Of a stretch of 64,000 nt of DNA, positions 44,594 to 54,037 are shown one piece after another. Origin of the DNA: Candidatus Bacteroides merdigallinarum (GTDB lineage Bacteria > Bacteroidota > Bacteroidia > Bacteroidales > Bacteroidaceae); contig DXBX01000089.1 of assembly GCA_019116285.1 (NCBI GenBank), forward strand, positions 1 through 64,000. Reading direction: 5' to 3'. Position 1 is the stretch's first letter, and each line of letters begins with the position of its first letter. The translations under genes were made by a program, and so were the position numbers. Below the pieces are notes generated by a model. The model was given only the letters and a program-made list of their open reading frames with translations, made no database searches and was not told the origin of the DNA.

Positions 44594-46801
44594 TTATTGG
44601 TGAGTGGTACGGTCATTCAGTTCGGCCAGCTTCGCCTTGTTCCAGCGGTCGGTGGTGCCCACCAGATAGCCGGTGATGCGTTGCAGGCGGTCGATGTGCG
44701 TGCTGCCGCACTTGGGGCAGGCCTCCAGGTCGGGCGTGGAGTTCTCGTAGCCGCAGTCCATGCAGCGGTTGCGGTTGTGGTTCACCGAGCCGTAGCCCAT
44801 GTTGTAATGGTCCATCATGTCCACGATGCGCATGATGGCTTCGGGATTGTGCGTGGCGTCGCCGTCCATCTCCACGTAGAAGATGTGTCCGCCGCGGGTC
44901 AGGTCGTGATAGGGAGCCTCCACCTCGGCCTTGTGGCGGGCGCTGCACTTGTAGTACACCGGCACGTGGTTGGAGTTGGTGTAGTATTCGCGGTCCGTGA
45001 TGCCGGGCAGCAGGCCGAAGTCCTTGCGGTCGATGCGGGTGAACTTGCCGGACAAGCCTTCGGCAGGCGTGGCCAGTACGCTGTAGTTGTGTTGGTACTG
45101 TTCGGAGAAGTCGTTGGCACGGTCGCGCATGTAGGTCACGATGCGCAGCCCCAGGGCCTGTGCCTCTTCCGATTCGCCGTGGTGCTTCCCCGTGAGGGCC
45201 ACCAGACATTCCGCCAGTCCGATGAACCCGATGCCCAGCGTGCCCTGGTTGATGACGGAGGCGATGGTGTCGTTGGGCTTCAGCTTCTCGCAACCTATCC
45301 ACAGGGCCGACATCAGCAGGGGGAACTGCTTGGCGAAGGCCGTCTTCTGGAACTCCAGCCGCTCGTGCAGTTGGCGGGCGGTCACCTCCAGCATGTGGTC
45401 CAGCTTGGCGAAGAAGGCCGCGATGCGTTCCTCGGGCGAGGCGATGCCCCTGCACTCGATGGCCAGGCGCACGATGTTGATGGAGGAGAAGGACAGATTG
45501 CCGCGCCCGACGGAGGTCTTGGGCCCGAAGCGGTTCTCGAAGACGCGCGTGCGGCAGCCCATGGTGGCCACCTCGTGCAGGTAGCGTTTCGGGTCGTCGG
45601 CCTGCCACGCCTCGCTCTGGTTGAAGGTGGCGTCCAGGTTCAGGAAGTTGGGGAAGAAGCGGCGTGCCGTCACCTTGCAGGCCAGGCGGTAGAGGTCATA
45701 GTTGCGGTCGGTGGGCAGGTAGCTGACGCCGCGTTTCTTCTTCCAGATCTGGATGGGGAAGATGGCGGTCTCGCCGTTGCCCACGCCCTGGTAGGTGCTG
45801 TTCAGCAGTTCGCGGATGATGCAGCGTCCCTCGGCCGAGGTGTCCGTGCCGTAGTTGATGGAGCTGAACACCACCTGGTTGCCTCCGCGCGAATGGATGG
45901 TATTCATATTGTGGATGAACGCCTCCATGGCCTGATGCACGCGGGCCACCGTCTGATTGACGGCGTGCTGCACCAGCCGTGCCTCGCCCTCCAGGCCGTC
46001 CAGCGGGCGGGTGAGGTAGTCGTCCAGCGGATAATTATAAAGATGTGAGTAGTCCGCTCCGTTCAGCCGCTCCAGGGTCTCCACCTCTTCGATGAAGCTG
46101 TAGCGCACGTAGGGGGCCAGGTAGAAGTCGAAGGCCGGGATGGCCTGTCCGCCGTGCATTTCGTTCTGGGCGGTCTCCAGCGAGATGCAGCCTAGGATGC
46201 TGGCAGTCTCTATGCGCTTGGCGGGACGTGACTCGCCGTGCCCGGCAGAGAAGCCGTTCGTCAGGATGTGGTCCAGCGGATGCTGCACGCACGTCAGGCT
46301 CTTGGTGGGGTAATAGTCCTTGTCGTGGATGTGCAGGTAGTTGCCCTGCACGGCCTGGAGGCTCTCCTCGCTCAGCAGATAGTCGTCGACGAAAGGTTTC
46401 GTGGTCTCGCTGGCAAACTTCATCATCATGCCGGCGGGCGTGTCCGCGTTCATGTTGGCGTTCTCGCGCGTGATGTCGTTGGACTTGATGTTGATGATTT
46501 CCAGGAAGATGTCGCGTGTCTTGGCCTTGCGGGCAATGCTGCGCTGGTTGCGGTAGGCGATGTACTTCTGTGCCACGTCCTTGCGGCTGCTTTTCATCAG
46601 TTCCACTTCCACCATGTCCTGGATTTCCTCCACGGTCATTTGTGCGGCACCCCGGAAGGAGATACGGTCGGTGATCTGGCGGATGAGTTGCATGTCTTCG
46701 CCCTTGTCGGTATGAAGCATGGCCTTGCGGATGGCGGTGGCTATCTTTTCTTCGTTGAAACCGACGATGCGTCCGTCCCGTTTGATAACTGTCTGTATCA
46801 T
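44594..46801 (-). CDS. nrdD: Anaerobic ribonucleoside-triphosphate reductase
   Basis: This 735-residue oxygen-sensitive enzyme makes dNTPs under anaerobic conditions. An ATP-cone regulatory domain (IKRDGRIVGFNEEKIATAIRKA) is at the start. The zinc site CMDCG...CPKCG and the glycyl-radical motif RITGYLVGTTDRWN are at the end. Both are intact. Its operon partner nrdG follows. This fits a strict anaerobe of the gut. A -7 element (TACCTTTG) is about 50 nt upstream. Confidence 0.98.
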   Translation of the reverse strand: MIQTVIKRDGRIVGFNEEKIATAIRKAMLHTDKGEDMQLIRQITDRISFRGAAQMTVEEIQDMVEVELMKSSRKDVAQKYIAYRNQRSIARKAKTRDIFLEIINIKSNDITRENANMNADTPAGMMMKFASETTKPFVDDYLLSEESLQAVQGNYLHIHDKDYYPTKSLTCVQHPLDHILTNGFSAGHGESRPAKRIETASILGCISLETAQNEMHGGQAIPAFDFYLAPYVRYSFIEEVETLERLNGADYSHLYNYPLDDYLTRPLDGLEGEARLVQHAVNQTVARVHQAMEAFIHNMNTIHSRGGNQVVFSSINYGTDTSAEGRCIIRELLNSTYQGVGNGETAIFPIQIWKKKRGVSYLPTDRNYDLYRLACKVTARRFFPNFLNLDATFNQSEAWQADDPKRYLHEVATMGCRTRVFENRFGPKTSVGRGNLSFSSINIVRLAIECRGIASPEERIAAFFAKLDHMLEVTARQLHERLEFQKTAFAKQFPLLMSALWIGCEKLKPNDTIASVINQGTLGIGFIGLAECLVALTGKHHGESEEAQALGLRIVTYMRDRANDFSEQYQHNYSVLATPAEGLSGKFTRIDRKDFGLLPGITDREYYTNSNHVPVYYKCSARHKAEVEAPYHDLTRGGHIFYVEMDGDATHNPEAIMRIVDMMDHYNMGYGSVNHNRNRCMDCGYENSTPDLEACPKCGSTHIDRLQRITGYLVGTTDRWNKAKLAELNDRTTHQ

Positions 46802-46850
46802 AATACTAAGCTGTTTTTTGAGGTCCTAATGTTGTGGTTTTTAGACAGCG

Positions 46851-46858
46851 CAAAGGTA
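46851..46858 (-). promoter_or_regulatory. -7 element for nrdDG
   Basis: The minus strand reads TACCTTTG. No clear TTTG box at the expected distance. No recognisable NrdR box pair was seen. Confidence 0.5.
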
Positions 46859-47020
46859 CGGAAAGTAATCGTAAGTTTTCTGTTTCGGGAAACTTTTGTG
46901 TGGTTAAAATCTGTTTATCGGCTGATAATCAGTAGTGTGTATTTGTGTTTTGGAAAACTTTGGAGGAATGGCGGTCGTCTTGTTTGGCTTAGATGCAGGT
47001 TGCAGGTCGTGGCCTACGGA

Positions 47021-47049
47021 CAAAAGTAAAGGCGGGGATGTCCCGCCTT
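47021..47049 (-). terminator. Probable terminator after lysS-gpsA
   Basis: On the minus strand, arms AAGGCGGG/CCCGCCTT with a 5-nt loop are followed by TACTTTTG, a moderately T-rich tract. Confidence 0.65.
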
Positions 47050-47104
47050 CCTGTTTGGGTATGCAAAAGAAACTGTGGTACTGTGGTTGTGGTCGTTGGG
47101 CACG

Positions 47105-48100
47105 TCAGCGGAACGAGTCCGTCAGCAGCTTGATTTCGATGCTGGGCGAGATGCGTTCGTAGAGGATGTTGTACACCGCGTCGACGATGGGCATGTTCAC
47201 GTGATAGTGCTTGTTGATTTCCTTGATGCACTTGGTGCCGTAGTAGCCCTCGGCAATCATCTCCATCTCTATCTGCGCGCTCTTCACCGAATAGCCCTTG
47301 CCAATCATTGTGCCGAACGTGCGGTTGCGGCTGAAGTTGCTGTAGCCCGTCACCAGCAGGTCGCCCAGGTAGGCCGAGTCGTAGACGTTGCGCTCCAGCG
47401 GATGGACGGTCGTGAGGAAACGGTGCATCTCCTGCACGGCATTGGACATCAGCACCGCCTGGAAGTTGTCGCCATACTTCAACCCGTTGCAGATGCCGGC
47501 GGCGATGGCATACACATTCTTCAGCACCGAGCCATATTCAATGCCCACCACGTCGTTGCTCACCGAGGTCTTGATGTACGAGCTGGCGAAGCGTTCGGCG
47601 ATGACCTTGGCCTTGGTCGTGTCCGGACAGGCAAGCGTGAGGTAGGACAACCGCTCCAGCGCCACCTCCTCCGCATGGCAGGGACCGGCGATGACGGCGA
47701 TGTTCTCCGGCGGCACGTTGTATTCCTCCGTGAAGTACTCCGACACGATGAGGTTCTCGTCGGGGACGATACCCTTGATGGCCGAGATGATGAACTTGTC
47801 CTTGATCTTCGTCTTCAGCTTCTTCAGGTGCGACTTCAGGTAGGGGGACGGCGTGACGAATATCAGCGTGTCCGATTCCTTCACGATGTCGTTGATGTTG
47901 GAGCTGAAGTGGATGCGGCGGACGTCAAACTTCACGCTGGTCAGGTACGCAGGGTTGTGCCCCAGACGCTTGAAGTCGGCGATGCGGTCGTCGCGGCGCA
48001 TATACCAGTTGATGCTCTCCGTCCTGGAGAGGACAATCTTGGCGATGGCCGTTGCCCAACTGCCTCCACCCATCACGGCTATCTTTCCCGGGAGTTTCAT
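47105..48100 (-). CDS. gpsA: Glycerol-3-phosphate dehydrogenase [NAD(P)+]
   Basis: This 331-residue enzyme reduces dihydroxyacetone phosphate to glycerol-3-phosphate for phospholipid synthesis. The NAD-binding start is [16 protein letters not shown], a slightly unusual GGGSWA in place of GAGSWG. The catalytic lysine region is [18 protein letters not shown] and the second is [18 protein letters not shown]. Its start overlaps the lysS stop by 4 nt, so the two are coupled. Confidence 0.96.
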   Translation of the reverse strand: MKLPGKIAVMGGGSWATAIAKIVLSRTESINWYMRRDDRIADFKRLGHNPAYLTSVKFDVRRIHFSSNINDIVKESDTLIFVTPSPYLKSHLKKLKTKIKDKFIISAIKGIVPDENLIVSEYFTEEYNVPPENIAVIAGPCHAEEVALERLSYLTLACPDTTKAKVIAERFASSYIKTSVSNDVVGIEYGSVLKNVYAIAAGICNGLKYGDNFQAVLMSNAVQEMHRFLTTVHPLERNVYDSAYLGDLLVTGYSNFSRNRTFGTMIGKGYSVKSAQIEMEMIAEGYYGTKCIKEINKHYHVNMPIVDAVYNILYERISPSIEIKLLTDSFR

Positions 48101-49833
48101 TTCTCTATCTTTTCAATCCATGCTTGCACGTCGGCCACGCTCGGGTTGGCCAACTCCAGTTTGTACTTCTTATTGATGCCACAGATGTCCATGTGGAGCT
48201 TCTGCGGGTTCACGTCCTTCATGTCGCTCACCAGGTTGTATCCGGCCTTCTGGATGACCGGCACCCAGTCGGCGGGAATGCCCAGCTCGGTATATTTCGC
48301 GGGAGCGTCCTTCGGGGCTACCTTCTCCGGGCGCATCTGCGGGAAGAAGAGCACCTCCTGGATGAAGGGTTTGCCCGTCATGAGCATGGTCAGTCGGTCG
48401 ATGCCGATGCCGATACCGCTGGTGGGAGGCATGCCGTATTGCAGCGCCTTGAGGAAGTCCTGGTCGATGAACATGGCCTCGTCGTCGCCCTTCTCGCTCA
48501 GGCGGAGCTGCTCCTTGAAGCGTTCCTCCTGGTCCAGCGGGTCGTTCAGCTCGCTGTAGGCGTTGGCCAGCTCCTTGCCGTTGACCATCAGTTCGAAGCG
48601 TTCGGTCAGGCCGGGTTTCGAGCGGTGCATCTTGGTCAGGGGCGACATCTCCACGGGATAGTCCGTGATGAACGTGGGCTGGATGAACGTGCCCTCGCAG
48701 AACTCGCCGAAGATTTCGTCAATCAGCTTGCCCTTGCCCATGGTGTCGTCAATCTCCATCTTCAGCTCCTTGCAGATCTGGCGGATTTCGTCTTCCGACT
48801 TGCCCTCCAGGTCATAGCCCGTCTTCTCCTTGATGGCCTCCAGGATGGGCAGGCGGCGGTAGGGAGCCTTGAAGCTGATGACCTTGCCGTCAATCTCCGT
48901 CTCGGGCTTGCCGTTCACGGCGATGCAGATGCGCTCCAGTAGACGTTCGGTGAAGCCCATCATCCAGTTGTAATCCTTATATTGCACGTACAGCTCCATG
49001 CAGGTGAACTCCGGGTTGTGGTTCTTGTCCATGCCCTCGTTGCGGAAGTTCTTGCCAATCTCGTAGACGCCCTCGAAGCCGCCGACGATGAGCCGCTTCA
49101 GGTACAGCTCCGTGGCGATGCGCAGGTAGAGGTCGATGTCCAGCGAGTTGTGGTGCGTGATGAACGGCCGTGCGCTGGCACCTCCGGGGATGGCTTGCAG
49201 GATGGGTGTCTCCACCTCGGTATATCCGGCTTCGTCCAGCACGGCACGCATGGTGCTGATGATTTTGGAGCGCTTCAGGAAGGTGTCCTTCACGCCCTCA
49301 TTAACAATGAGGTCAACGTAGCGTTGGCGGTAGCGCAGCTCGGGGTCTTCGAACGAGTCGTAGGCCACGCCGTCCTTGTACTTCACGATGGGCAGCGGAC
49401 GCAGGCTCTTGGCCAGGACGGTCAGCTTCTTGGCATGGACGCTGATTTCGCCCGTCTGTGTGCGGAAGACGAAGCCCTCCACGCCGATGAAGTCGCCCAG
49501 GTCCAGCAGACGCTTGAAGACGACGTTATACATATCTTTATTATCATCGGGACAGATGTCGTCGCGGGTGATGTACACCTGCACGCGGCCTTTGGAGTCT
49601 TGCAGCTCGACGAACGAGGCCTTGCCCATGACGCGGCGGCTCATGATGCGTCCGGCGATGGACACCTGGCGCGGTTCGGCGTCGTCCTTGAAGTCCGCCT
49701 TGATGTCTGTCGAGAAGGCATTGGTTACATACTCAGCCGCAGGATAGGGGTCGATACCCATCGCGCGCAGCTCGTTGAGGCTGTTGCGGCGGATGATTTC
49801 CTGTTCTGTAAGGTCTAATACGTTATAGTTCAT
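48097..49833 (-). CDS. lysS: Lysyl-tRNA synthetase, class II
   Basis: This 578-residue enzyme has an OB-fold anticodon-binding domain ([23 protein letters not shown]) and a class II catalytic core with motif 2 ([17 protein letters not shown]) and motif 3 ([12 protein letters not shown]). About 70 extra residues follow motif 3, ending in a small helical segment ([12 protein letters not shown]), longer than E. coli LysS (505). Start: Met at 49833 (MNYNVLDL); the ORF-track start overlaps the -7 element at 49862-49869. It is coupled to gpsA. Confidence 0.97.
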   Translation of the reverse strand: MNYNVLDLTEQEIIRRNSLNELRAMGIDPYPAAEYVTNAFSTDIKADFKDDAEPRQVSIAGRIMSRRVMGKASFVELQDSKGRVQVYITRDDICPDDNKDMYNVVFKRLLDLGDFIGVEGFVFRTQTGEISVHAKKLTVLAKSLRPLPIVKYKDGVAYDSFEDPELRYRQRYVDLIVNEGVKDTFLKRSKIISTMRAVLDEAGYTEVETPILQAIPGGASARPFITHHNSLDIDLYLRIATELYLKRLIVGGFEGVYEIGKNFRNEGMDKNHNPEFTCMELYVQYKDYNWMMGFTERLLERICIAVNGKPETEIDGKVISFKAPYRRLPILEAIKEKTGYDLEGKSEDEIRQICKELKMEIDDTMGKGKLIDEIFGEFCEGTFIQPTFITDYPVEMSPLTKMHRSKPGLTERFELMVNGKELANAYSELNDPLDQEERFKEQLRLSEKGDDEAMFIDQDFLKALQYGMPPTSGIGIGIDRLTMLMTGKPFIQEVLFFPQMRPEKVAPKDAPAKYTELGIPADWVPVIQKAGYNLVSDMKDVNPQKLHMDICGINKKYKLELANPSVADVQAWIEKIEK

Positions 49834-49861
49834 TTTTTGCAATAGTTCGTCAATTTGGGGA

Positions 49862-49869
49862 CAAAAGTA
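49862..49869 (-). promoter_or_regulatory. -7 element for lysS-gpsA
   Basis: The minus strand reads TACTTTTG, 29 nt before the lysS start codon. Confidence 0.55.
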
Positions 49870-49903
49870 CGAAAGAATTTTCATATAGATAAAAAACGGG
49901 ACA

Positions 49904-50320
49904 TCATTCTTGTTTCCGTTTAATCCAATTCTCTATTTTAAGTCCCGCGATACGTTGGAAATGTTTGATGTTGTCCGTGACCAGGATGTATCCTCCGGAA
50001 AGTGCGGTGGCTGCTATCATCAGATCAAATTCGTCAATTAAAATTCCGTCTGAGCGAAGTCGTGTTTTGGTGATGGCATATTTTTCTACAGCATCAATCA
50101 GGGGTATTATGGGGAAGTGTTCTACAAACATCTTCACTTTAGGTACTTCTTGTTCTTGGTGTTTGGAATAATATGCACCAAACATCAATTCGTAGAGCGT
50201 GATGACAGACAAGGCGCACCGGCCTTCGCCCAGTGTTATCAGTTTCCGGGAGACGTCCGTATTGCCCCGCAACAACTCGATGCAGATATTGGTGTCCAGC
50301 AAGTAATTACTCGTTTTCAT
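49904..50320 (-). CDS. VapC-type PIN-domain ribonuclease toxin
   Basis: This 138-residue PIN-domain protein has the first acidic residue in [11 protein letters not shown], a second in [12 protein letters not shown], and the later pair in [13 protein letters not shown] and LVTDNIKHF, so the metal-binding set looks complete. VapC toxins cleave RNA, often tRNA, when their antitoxin is lost. It overlaps the upstream antitoxin-like gene by 14 nt, the usual antitoxin-first arrangement. Confidence 0.92.
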   Translation of the reverse strand: MKTSNYLLDTNICIELLRGNTDVSRKLITLGEGRCALSVITLYELMFGAYYSKHQEQEVPKVKMFVEHFPIIPLIDAVEKYAITKTRLRSDGILIDEFDLMIAATALSGGYILVTDNIKHFQRIAGLKIENWIKRKQE

Positions 50321-50576
50321 CTGTCAACGGCATGATATGGCGTGTCACATGGAACTGCCTGGAGTTTCGTATATCGTCCTTGATCTCTTCTGTCGTGCGC
50401 GGATCATCTTTCCATGCGCCGCATATTTCGTTGATAAAATCGGCGTAATTCGTTTTTGTTTCTTCTTCCCGCGCCTCTTCTATCAGTTTCTCACCCAGCC
50501 ACCGTTTGTTGCTCGCACTCAGCGAAAGCTCGTGGATAAGGCCTAATAGTCCGTCTAATGAGATTGTTGCTTTCAT
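50307..50576 (-). CDS. Antitoxin partner of the VapC-type toxin
   Basis: This 89-residue, charged, helical protein reads ISLDGLLGLIHELSLSASNKRWLGEKLIEEARE in its first half, then an acidic, Trp-containing tail (ICGAWKDDPRTTEEIKDDIR) likely to wrap the toxin. It does not show an obvious AbrB or Phd fold, so the antitoxin call rests on position and size. Start: Met at 50576 (MKATISL), 22 nt after a -7 element at 50598-50605; the ORF-track start overlaps that element. Confidence 0.82.
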   Translation of the reverse strand: MKATISLDGLLGLIHELSLSASNKRWLGEKLIEEAREEETKTNYADFINEICGAWKDDPRTTEEIKDDIRNSRQFHVTRHIMPLTDENE

Positions 50577-50597
50577 TGCTGTAATGTTATGTTCCTG

Positions 50598-50605
50598 CAA
50601 AGATA
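50598..50605 (-). promoter_or_regulatory. -7 element for the toxin-antitoxin pair
   Basis: The minus strand reads TATCTTTG, 22 nt before the antitoxin start codon. Confidence 0.55.
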
Positions 50606-50724
50606 AAAATAAAAGGGGAGAGTGCAATAGGGATTGCAGAAAAAAAGGGGCGTGCCCGTCCGGATTTCTCCTTTTTCAGGTACGCACCCTCTGTGTTGTT
50701 CCGTCTTATCCACTCTGTCGGGGC

Positions 50725-51204
50725 TTAACCGTAGGTGCCCTCCTCGCCTTCGTCCTCGCCGCCGGGCTCGGTGGGTTCTTGCGTCTCGGTGGATTCCTCC
50801 TCCCGTTCGTTGTACTCCAGCCATTCGATGTTCGTGGGCACCAGGGCGCGGGTGGCCGTAGAACCCTTGGTGACCGCCCCTTCACGCTGGGGGACAAACT
50901 GCACGCGTACGGCGCGGAGCTGCTTCTGGAAGTCGAACTCATCTTCCGTCTCCACGCCCTTCGTGTGGAGGGTGTAGCGGAACGTGCCCAGCCCGTCCAG
51001 CCGCACGGACTTCCCCTGGCTCATGTAGTCGGCCATCACGCCCGGCAGCTCGCCCAGCACGGCCATCACGTCGGCATACGTTGCGGTACACATCTGGCTC
51101 AACCGCTTGGCCACTTGCTTGACGGGCACGGGCTGGCCCACCACGACGGCGGCGGGATACCACACGCCGTTCTTCTCATTGAAAACTTTCTTGTAGAAAC
51201 TCAT
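50725..51204 (-). CDS. HU-like DNA-binding protein with acidic tail
   Basis: This 159-residue protein has a Bacteroides-type HU/IHF-like domain (VKQVAKRLSQMCTATYADVMAVL, then SVRLDGLGTFRYTL), longer than classic 90-residue HU. The carboxyl 25 residues are strongly acidic (ESTETQEPTEPGGEDEGEEG). Start: Met at 51204 (MSFYKKV); the ORF-track start runs back through the promoter. Genes of this type are commonly found opposite BT4734-like/DUF3987 genes in Bacteroides, as here. Its promoter is a near-perfect -33/-7 pair. A role in shaping DNA at the GACAG repeats is inferred only. Confidence 0.88.
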   Translation of the reverse strand: MSFYKKVFNEKNGVWYPAAVVVGQPVPVKQVAKRLSQMCTATYADVMAVLGELPGVMADYMSQGKSVRLDGLGTFRYTLHTKGVETEDEFDFQKQLRAVRVQFVPQREGAVTKGSTATRALVPTNIEWLEYNEREEESTETQEPTEPGGEDEGEEGTYG

Positions 51205-51338
51205 AAGAAATAAAGGTTTAGGTGAAACAATAGTACGTTGAAACTCTCTCTCTGCGGCTTCGTGCCCCGGAGGCGGCGTCTTGTGGCCTGCAAGCGGCCG
51301 ACTTTGCGGGAGATAGCCGGTGGCAAAGCTTTGCACTA

Positions 51339-51370
51339 CAAAGATAAGAAATATTCCAAACATATGCAAA
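51339..51370 (-). promoter_or_regulatory. Promoter of the HU-like gene
   Basis: On the minus strand TTTG (51367-51370) is followed after 20 nt by TATCTTTG (51339-51346), a full Bacteroides -33/-7 match. The transcript leader would be about 130 nt. Confidence 0.75.
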
Positions 51371-51394
51371 TTATCCGTGAACTTTTTTGTGAAG

Positions 51395-51426
51395 TTGCGA
51401 CAGAGACAGTAACGACAGTTTTATTT
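51395..51426 (+). repeat. GACAG element, copy A (forward)
   Basis: A 32-nt element holding three GACAG pentamers: GCGACAGAGACAGTAACGAC then AGTTTTATTT. It matches copy B (51592-51623) in inverted orientation at about 30 of 33 aligned positions, and copy C (54038-54062) directly. It lies 25 bp beyond the HU -33 box. Confidence 0.93.
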
Positions 51427-51591
51427 ACATATTAAACAGAGTAGGGGAGAAATATTATTTTCCATAACAGCAAACTCAAAACACTTGAAACAACAAAGAC
51501 ATGGTTTAATTTAGAAATAATATAAATCTATTCATATAAAGCAAAGATATATTCAATTTTATTTAGTAACTGAGTAATTGATGAATACGAA

Positions 51592-51623
51592 AAATAAAAC
51601 TGTCGTACTGTCTTTTGTCGCAA
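51592..51623 (-). repeat. GACAG element, copy B (inverted)
   Basis: This is the reverse complement of copy A with two single-base indels and one substitution. It overlaps the TTTG (51614-51617) that would be the -33 box for the DUF3987 promoter. Confidence 0.93.
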
Positions 51624-51633
51624 GTAGTCATGC

Positions 51634-51641
51634 TACTTTTG
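51634..51641 (+). promoter_or_regulatory. -7 element for the DUF3987 gene
   Basis: TACTTTTG, with TTTG 16 nt upstream inside copy B. It is also flanked by the small inverted pair AGTAG/CTACT (51624-51638). Confidence 0.55.
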
Positions 51642-51765
51642 GAGTTTTCCAAAAAAATTTTTTGTTGCAGATATAATTTCATTGTTTTTGTTTTGCTATG
51701 TGGGAAATATTGCTGAACTTTGTGGCGAAGTAAAGGATAACCTAAACTTAAATGTTTTTATTTTT

Positions 51766-54033
51766 ATGGGAATGCATTTTGAATTTTTATTCGGCCTTGT
51801 GCCGAGTGCAGACAAGGGGCACGTGGACCCTTGTGGGGTTAATAATCTGAAAGAGGGCTTCCTCAACCCGCAGGTGCTGGAAATCTGTCTGCGGATAGCC
51901 GGGGCGGCCACCCGCAGTAACAAGAGGGGAATCACGCAAGAGGAGTTCGAAGACATCAAGTCCCGCGAGAAGAAGAAACTGTCCGGCTGGACGCCCCAGG
52001 CCGCTTTCGGGGGGACACGCAGGCTGAATGCGGAGGCCATCCCTAACGGACTGGTCATGGCGGACTTGGACCATCTGACGGCACCCATCCGTGTGTATGA
52101 ACGCAGCATCCGGCCGCTGGCCGAGGAGGGCATCGTCCGCCTCTGCCACCTGACGCCCAGCACGGCTTCCGACCGCACGACGGGAGGCTTGCGCATCATC
52201 TTCCGCAGTCCCGAGGGAATGGACATCGAGCAGGCGCAGGCGTGGCTCTATGGTCAGCTGACGGACGTACCGGAGGAGTGTAAGGATAAGTGTATCAAGG
52301 ATTTGGCGCGTATCAGCTTCTTCGTTCCTGCCAATTACATCCTTTATCCTACCGACGGCGTGGATGGGCTGGAGCGGGTCTTTGCTGATATAAAGCTATC
52401 CGAGGCCGTGCCGGCGAAAGCGCCCGAGGCCGTGCAGCCTCCGCAACAAGTCGCACCTGCGCCCGAGGCTGTTACCGCCGTTGCGGACAGCTCTCTGCCC
52501 ACCAGTTTCCGCGGCATCGCCTATACAGATATTGTGCGCGGGCTGCTCGCGGCACTGGGTGGCGTGCCTGCTCCCGGCGAACGCAATACCCGTCTGCACC
52601 GGTTGGCCGTCCACTTGCGGGGCATCACGGACAACCGCGAAGACTTGCTGCTGCACATCATTCCGTCCTGTGGCCTCAGCGAGGCGGAGATGCGGGATAT
52701 CGTGCATAGCGCGTGCAAGAGCAGCGGTGCCTACTACGTGACCCATCTGACGCAACAAGTGCTCTATAACCTGAACCCTGAAGCCGCCATGCCTGCGCCG
52801 CCCCTGCCCGCGAAGCTGCCCCGCCTCATCAGCTTGCTGTTGGAGAATACCCCGGAGCTGTACCGTCCCGCCGTGGCGCAAGCGGTGTGTCCTGCGTTGG
52901 CTGCCTACTTGCAAGTGACGTTCGACTATATCGACGGGCGCGAGATGGAGCCTGCGCTGATGCACCTGACCATTGCTCCCACCAGTGTCGGCAAGAGCTG
53001 CGTGAAGGATGTGATAAGCCATATCACTGCCCGCATCCGTGCCCGCAGCGCCGTCAACCGTGAGCGCGACCAGCAATGGAAGGACCGGTCCGCCAGCCGC
53101 AGTGCCAACGAGCGCGGTCCGCAGCGTCCCAAGGGTCTGGTGATGCAGTATGTGCGGCCGGACATGACTTCTGCCGCCCTCATCCAGCGCCTGCACGATG
53201 CGGAAGGCCGCTTCCTCTTCACCCAGATGGACGAGCTGGACAACCTTGACAAGCTGAAAGACCAGAAATTCACGGTCATCAAGTGTGCGTTTGATTGTGC
53301 CGACTGGGGCGCGGAACGCGTGGGTAAGGAGTCTGTCTCCTACACCGTCCCGATGAGGTACAACTGGGTGGCCTCCACCACGCCGGGCGGGGCACGCAAG
53401 TTCTTTGCCCGCAATATGACGGACGGCACGGTGAACCGTCTGAACATCTCCACCATCCCCCAGCCTGAAATCGGCGCGCCCATTCCCCGCTATGGACGCT
53501 ACACCGAGCAGTGGGAAGCGCGGCTGGCCAAGTATCTGGACAACCTGGAGGCGGTCACAGGGCATGTCCGTTGCCCGCAGGCACTGAAACTGGCCGAGGC
53601 GATAGACCGCGAACTGAAGGACTTGGCCATTGCCACGGACGACCGCACGTTTGAGACCCTCTCTTTCCGTGCCAACGCCATCGGCTACCGCAAGGCCATG
53701 GCACTTTGGGTGGCCAACGGCAGGAAGTGGGAAAAGGCCATCGAGGACTTCATCCGCTGGTCGGTGGAGTATGACCTATGGTGCAAATATCGCTTCTTCG
53801 GCGAGGCCATTCATCGGGCGGAGGAGGAGGACAATGCCTGCATCGGACGGCGCGGGCCGGTGAACTTCCTGGTCGAGTTGCCGCACACGTTCACCGTGGC
53901 CGACTTCCTCGCCAAGAGCGCCCAGGTGGGCAAAGCTACGGATGTAGTACATGCCAAACGGTTGATACAGAAATGGATTGACCGGAAGAAGGTGGTGCGC
54001 GGCGCGGAGCAAGGCACCTTTGTCAAGGTATAA
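51766..54033 (+). CDS. BT4734-like N-terminal/DUF3987 primase-helicase-like protein
   Basis: This 755-residue protein has a BT4734/VirE-N-like amino terminus (about 30-220, with NGLVMADLDHLT and FRSPEGMDI), a middle linker rich in Ala/Pro/Glu, and a DUF3987 ATPase part. The phosphate loop reads APTSVGKS, lacking the usual first Gly, and the Walker B-like element is FLFTQMDELDN. Related proteins act as helicases or primases on mobile DNA; the role of chromosomal copies is not established. Starts at 51682, 51766 and 51772 are all possible; I chose 51766. No integrase or mobilisation gene is nearby. Confidence 0.85.
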   Translation: MGMHFEFLFGLVPSADKGHVDPCGVNNLKEGFLNPQVLEICLRIAGAATRSNKRGITQEEFEDIKSREKKKLSGWTPQAAFGGTRRLNAEAIPNGLVMADLDHLTAPIRVYERSIRPLAEEGIVRLCHLTPSTASDRTTGGLRIIFRSPEGMDIEQAQAWLYGQLTDVPEECKDKCIKDLARISFFVPANYILYPTDGVDGLERVFADIKLSEAVPAKAPEAVQPPQQVAPAPEAVTAVADSSLPTSFRGIAYTDIVRGLLAALGGVPAPGERNTRLHRLAVHLRGITDNREDLLLHIIPSCGLSEAEMRDIVHSACKSSGAYYVTHLTQQVLYNLNPEAAMPAPPLPAKLPRLISLLLENTPELYRPAVAQAVCPALAAYLQVTFDYIDGREMEPALMHLTIAPTSVGKSCVKDVISHITARIRARSAVNRERDQQWKDRSASRSANERGPQRPKGLVMQYVRPDMTSAALIQRLHDAEGRFLFTQMDELDNLDKLKDQKFTVIKCAFDCADWGAERVGKESVSYTVPMRYNWVASTTPGGARKFFARNMTDGTVNRLNISTIPQPEIGAPIPRYGRYTEQWEARLAKYLDNLEAVTGHVRCPQALKLAEAIDRELKDLAIATDDRTFETLSFRANAIGYRKAMALWVANGRKWEKAIEDFIRWSVEYDLWCKYRFFGEAIHRAEEEDNACIGRRGPVNFLVELPHTFTVADFLAKSAQVGKATDVVHAKRLIQKWIDRKKVVRGAEQGTFVKV

Positions 54034-54037
54034 GCAA

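Larger units (their letters stand above)
46802..47104. other. Intergenic stretch between nrdD and gpsA
   Basis: It holds the nrdD -7 element (46851-46858, TACCTTTG on the minus strand) and the gpsA terminator (47021-47049). The plus-strand ORF across it is an extension of an nrdD shadow. I see nothing else. Confidence 0.7.
51205..51765. other. AT-rich divergent region between the HU-like and DUF3987 genes
   Basis: About 560 nt without a convincing gene; strongly AT-rich between 51425 and 51600. It carries the HU promoter, inverted GACAG elements at 51395 and 51592, and a -7 element for DUF3987. A small DUF4248-type gene, often seen at such loci, is not present. Confidence 0.75.

Noticed and set aside
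44120-46048. 642-aa plus-strand ORF across nrdG/nrdD
   Set aside because: Antisense shadow of two well-supported genes in high-GC codon context; the translation is Val/Ala/Gly/His-rich without domain motifs.
50725-54033. HU/DUF3987 region as a prophage or conjugative element
   Set aside because: No integrase, capsid, mobilisation or transfer gene lies nearby, and flanking genes are ordinary chromosomal ones; kept only as a possible small cassette.
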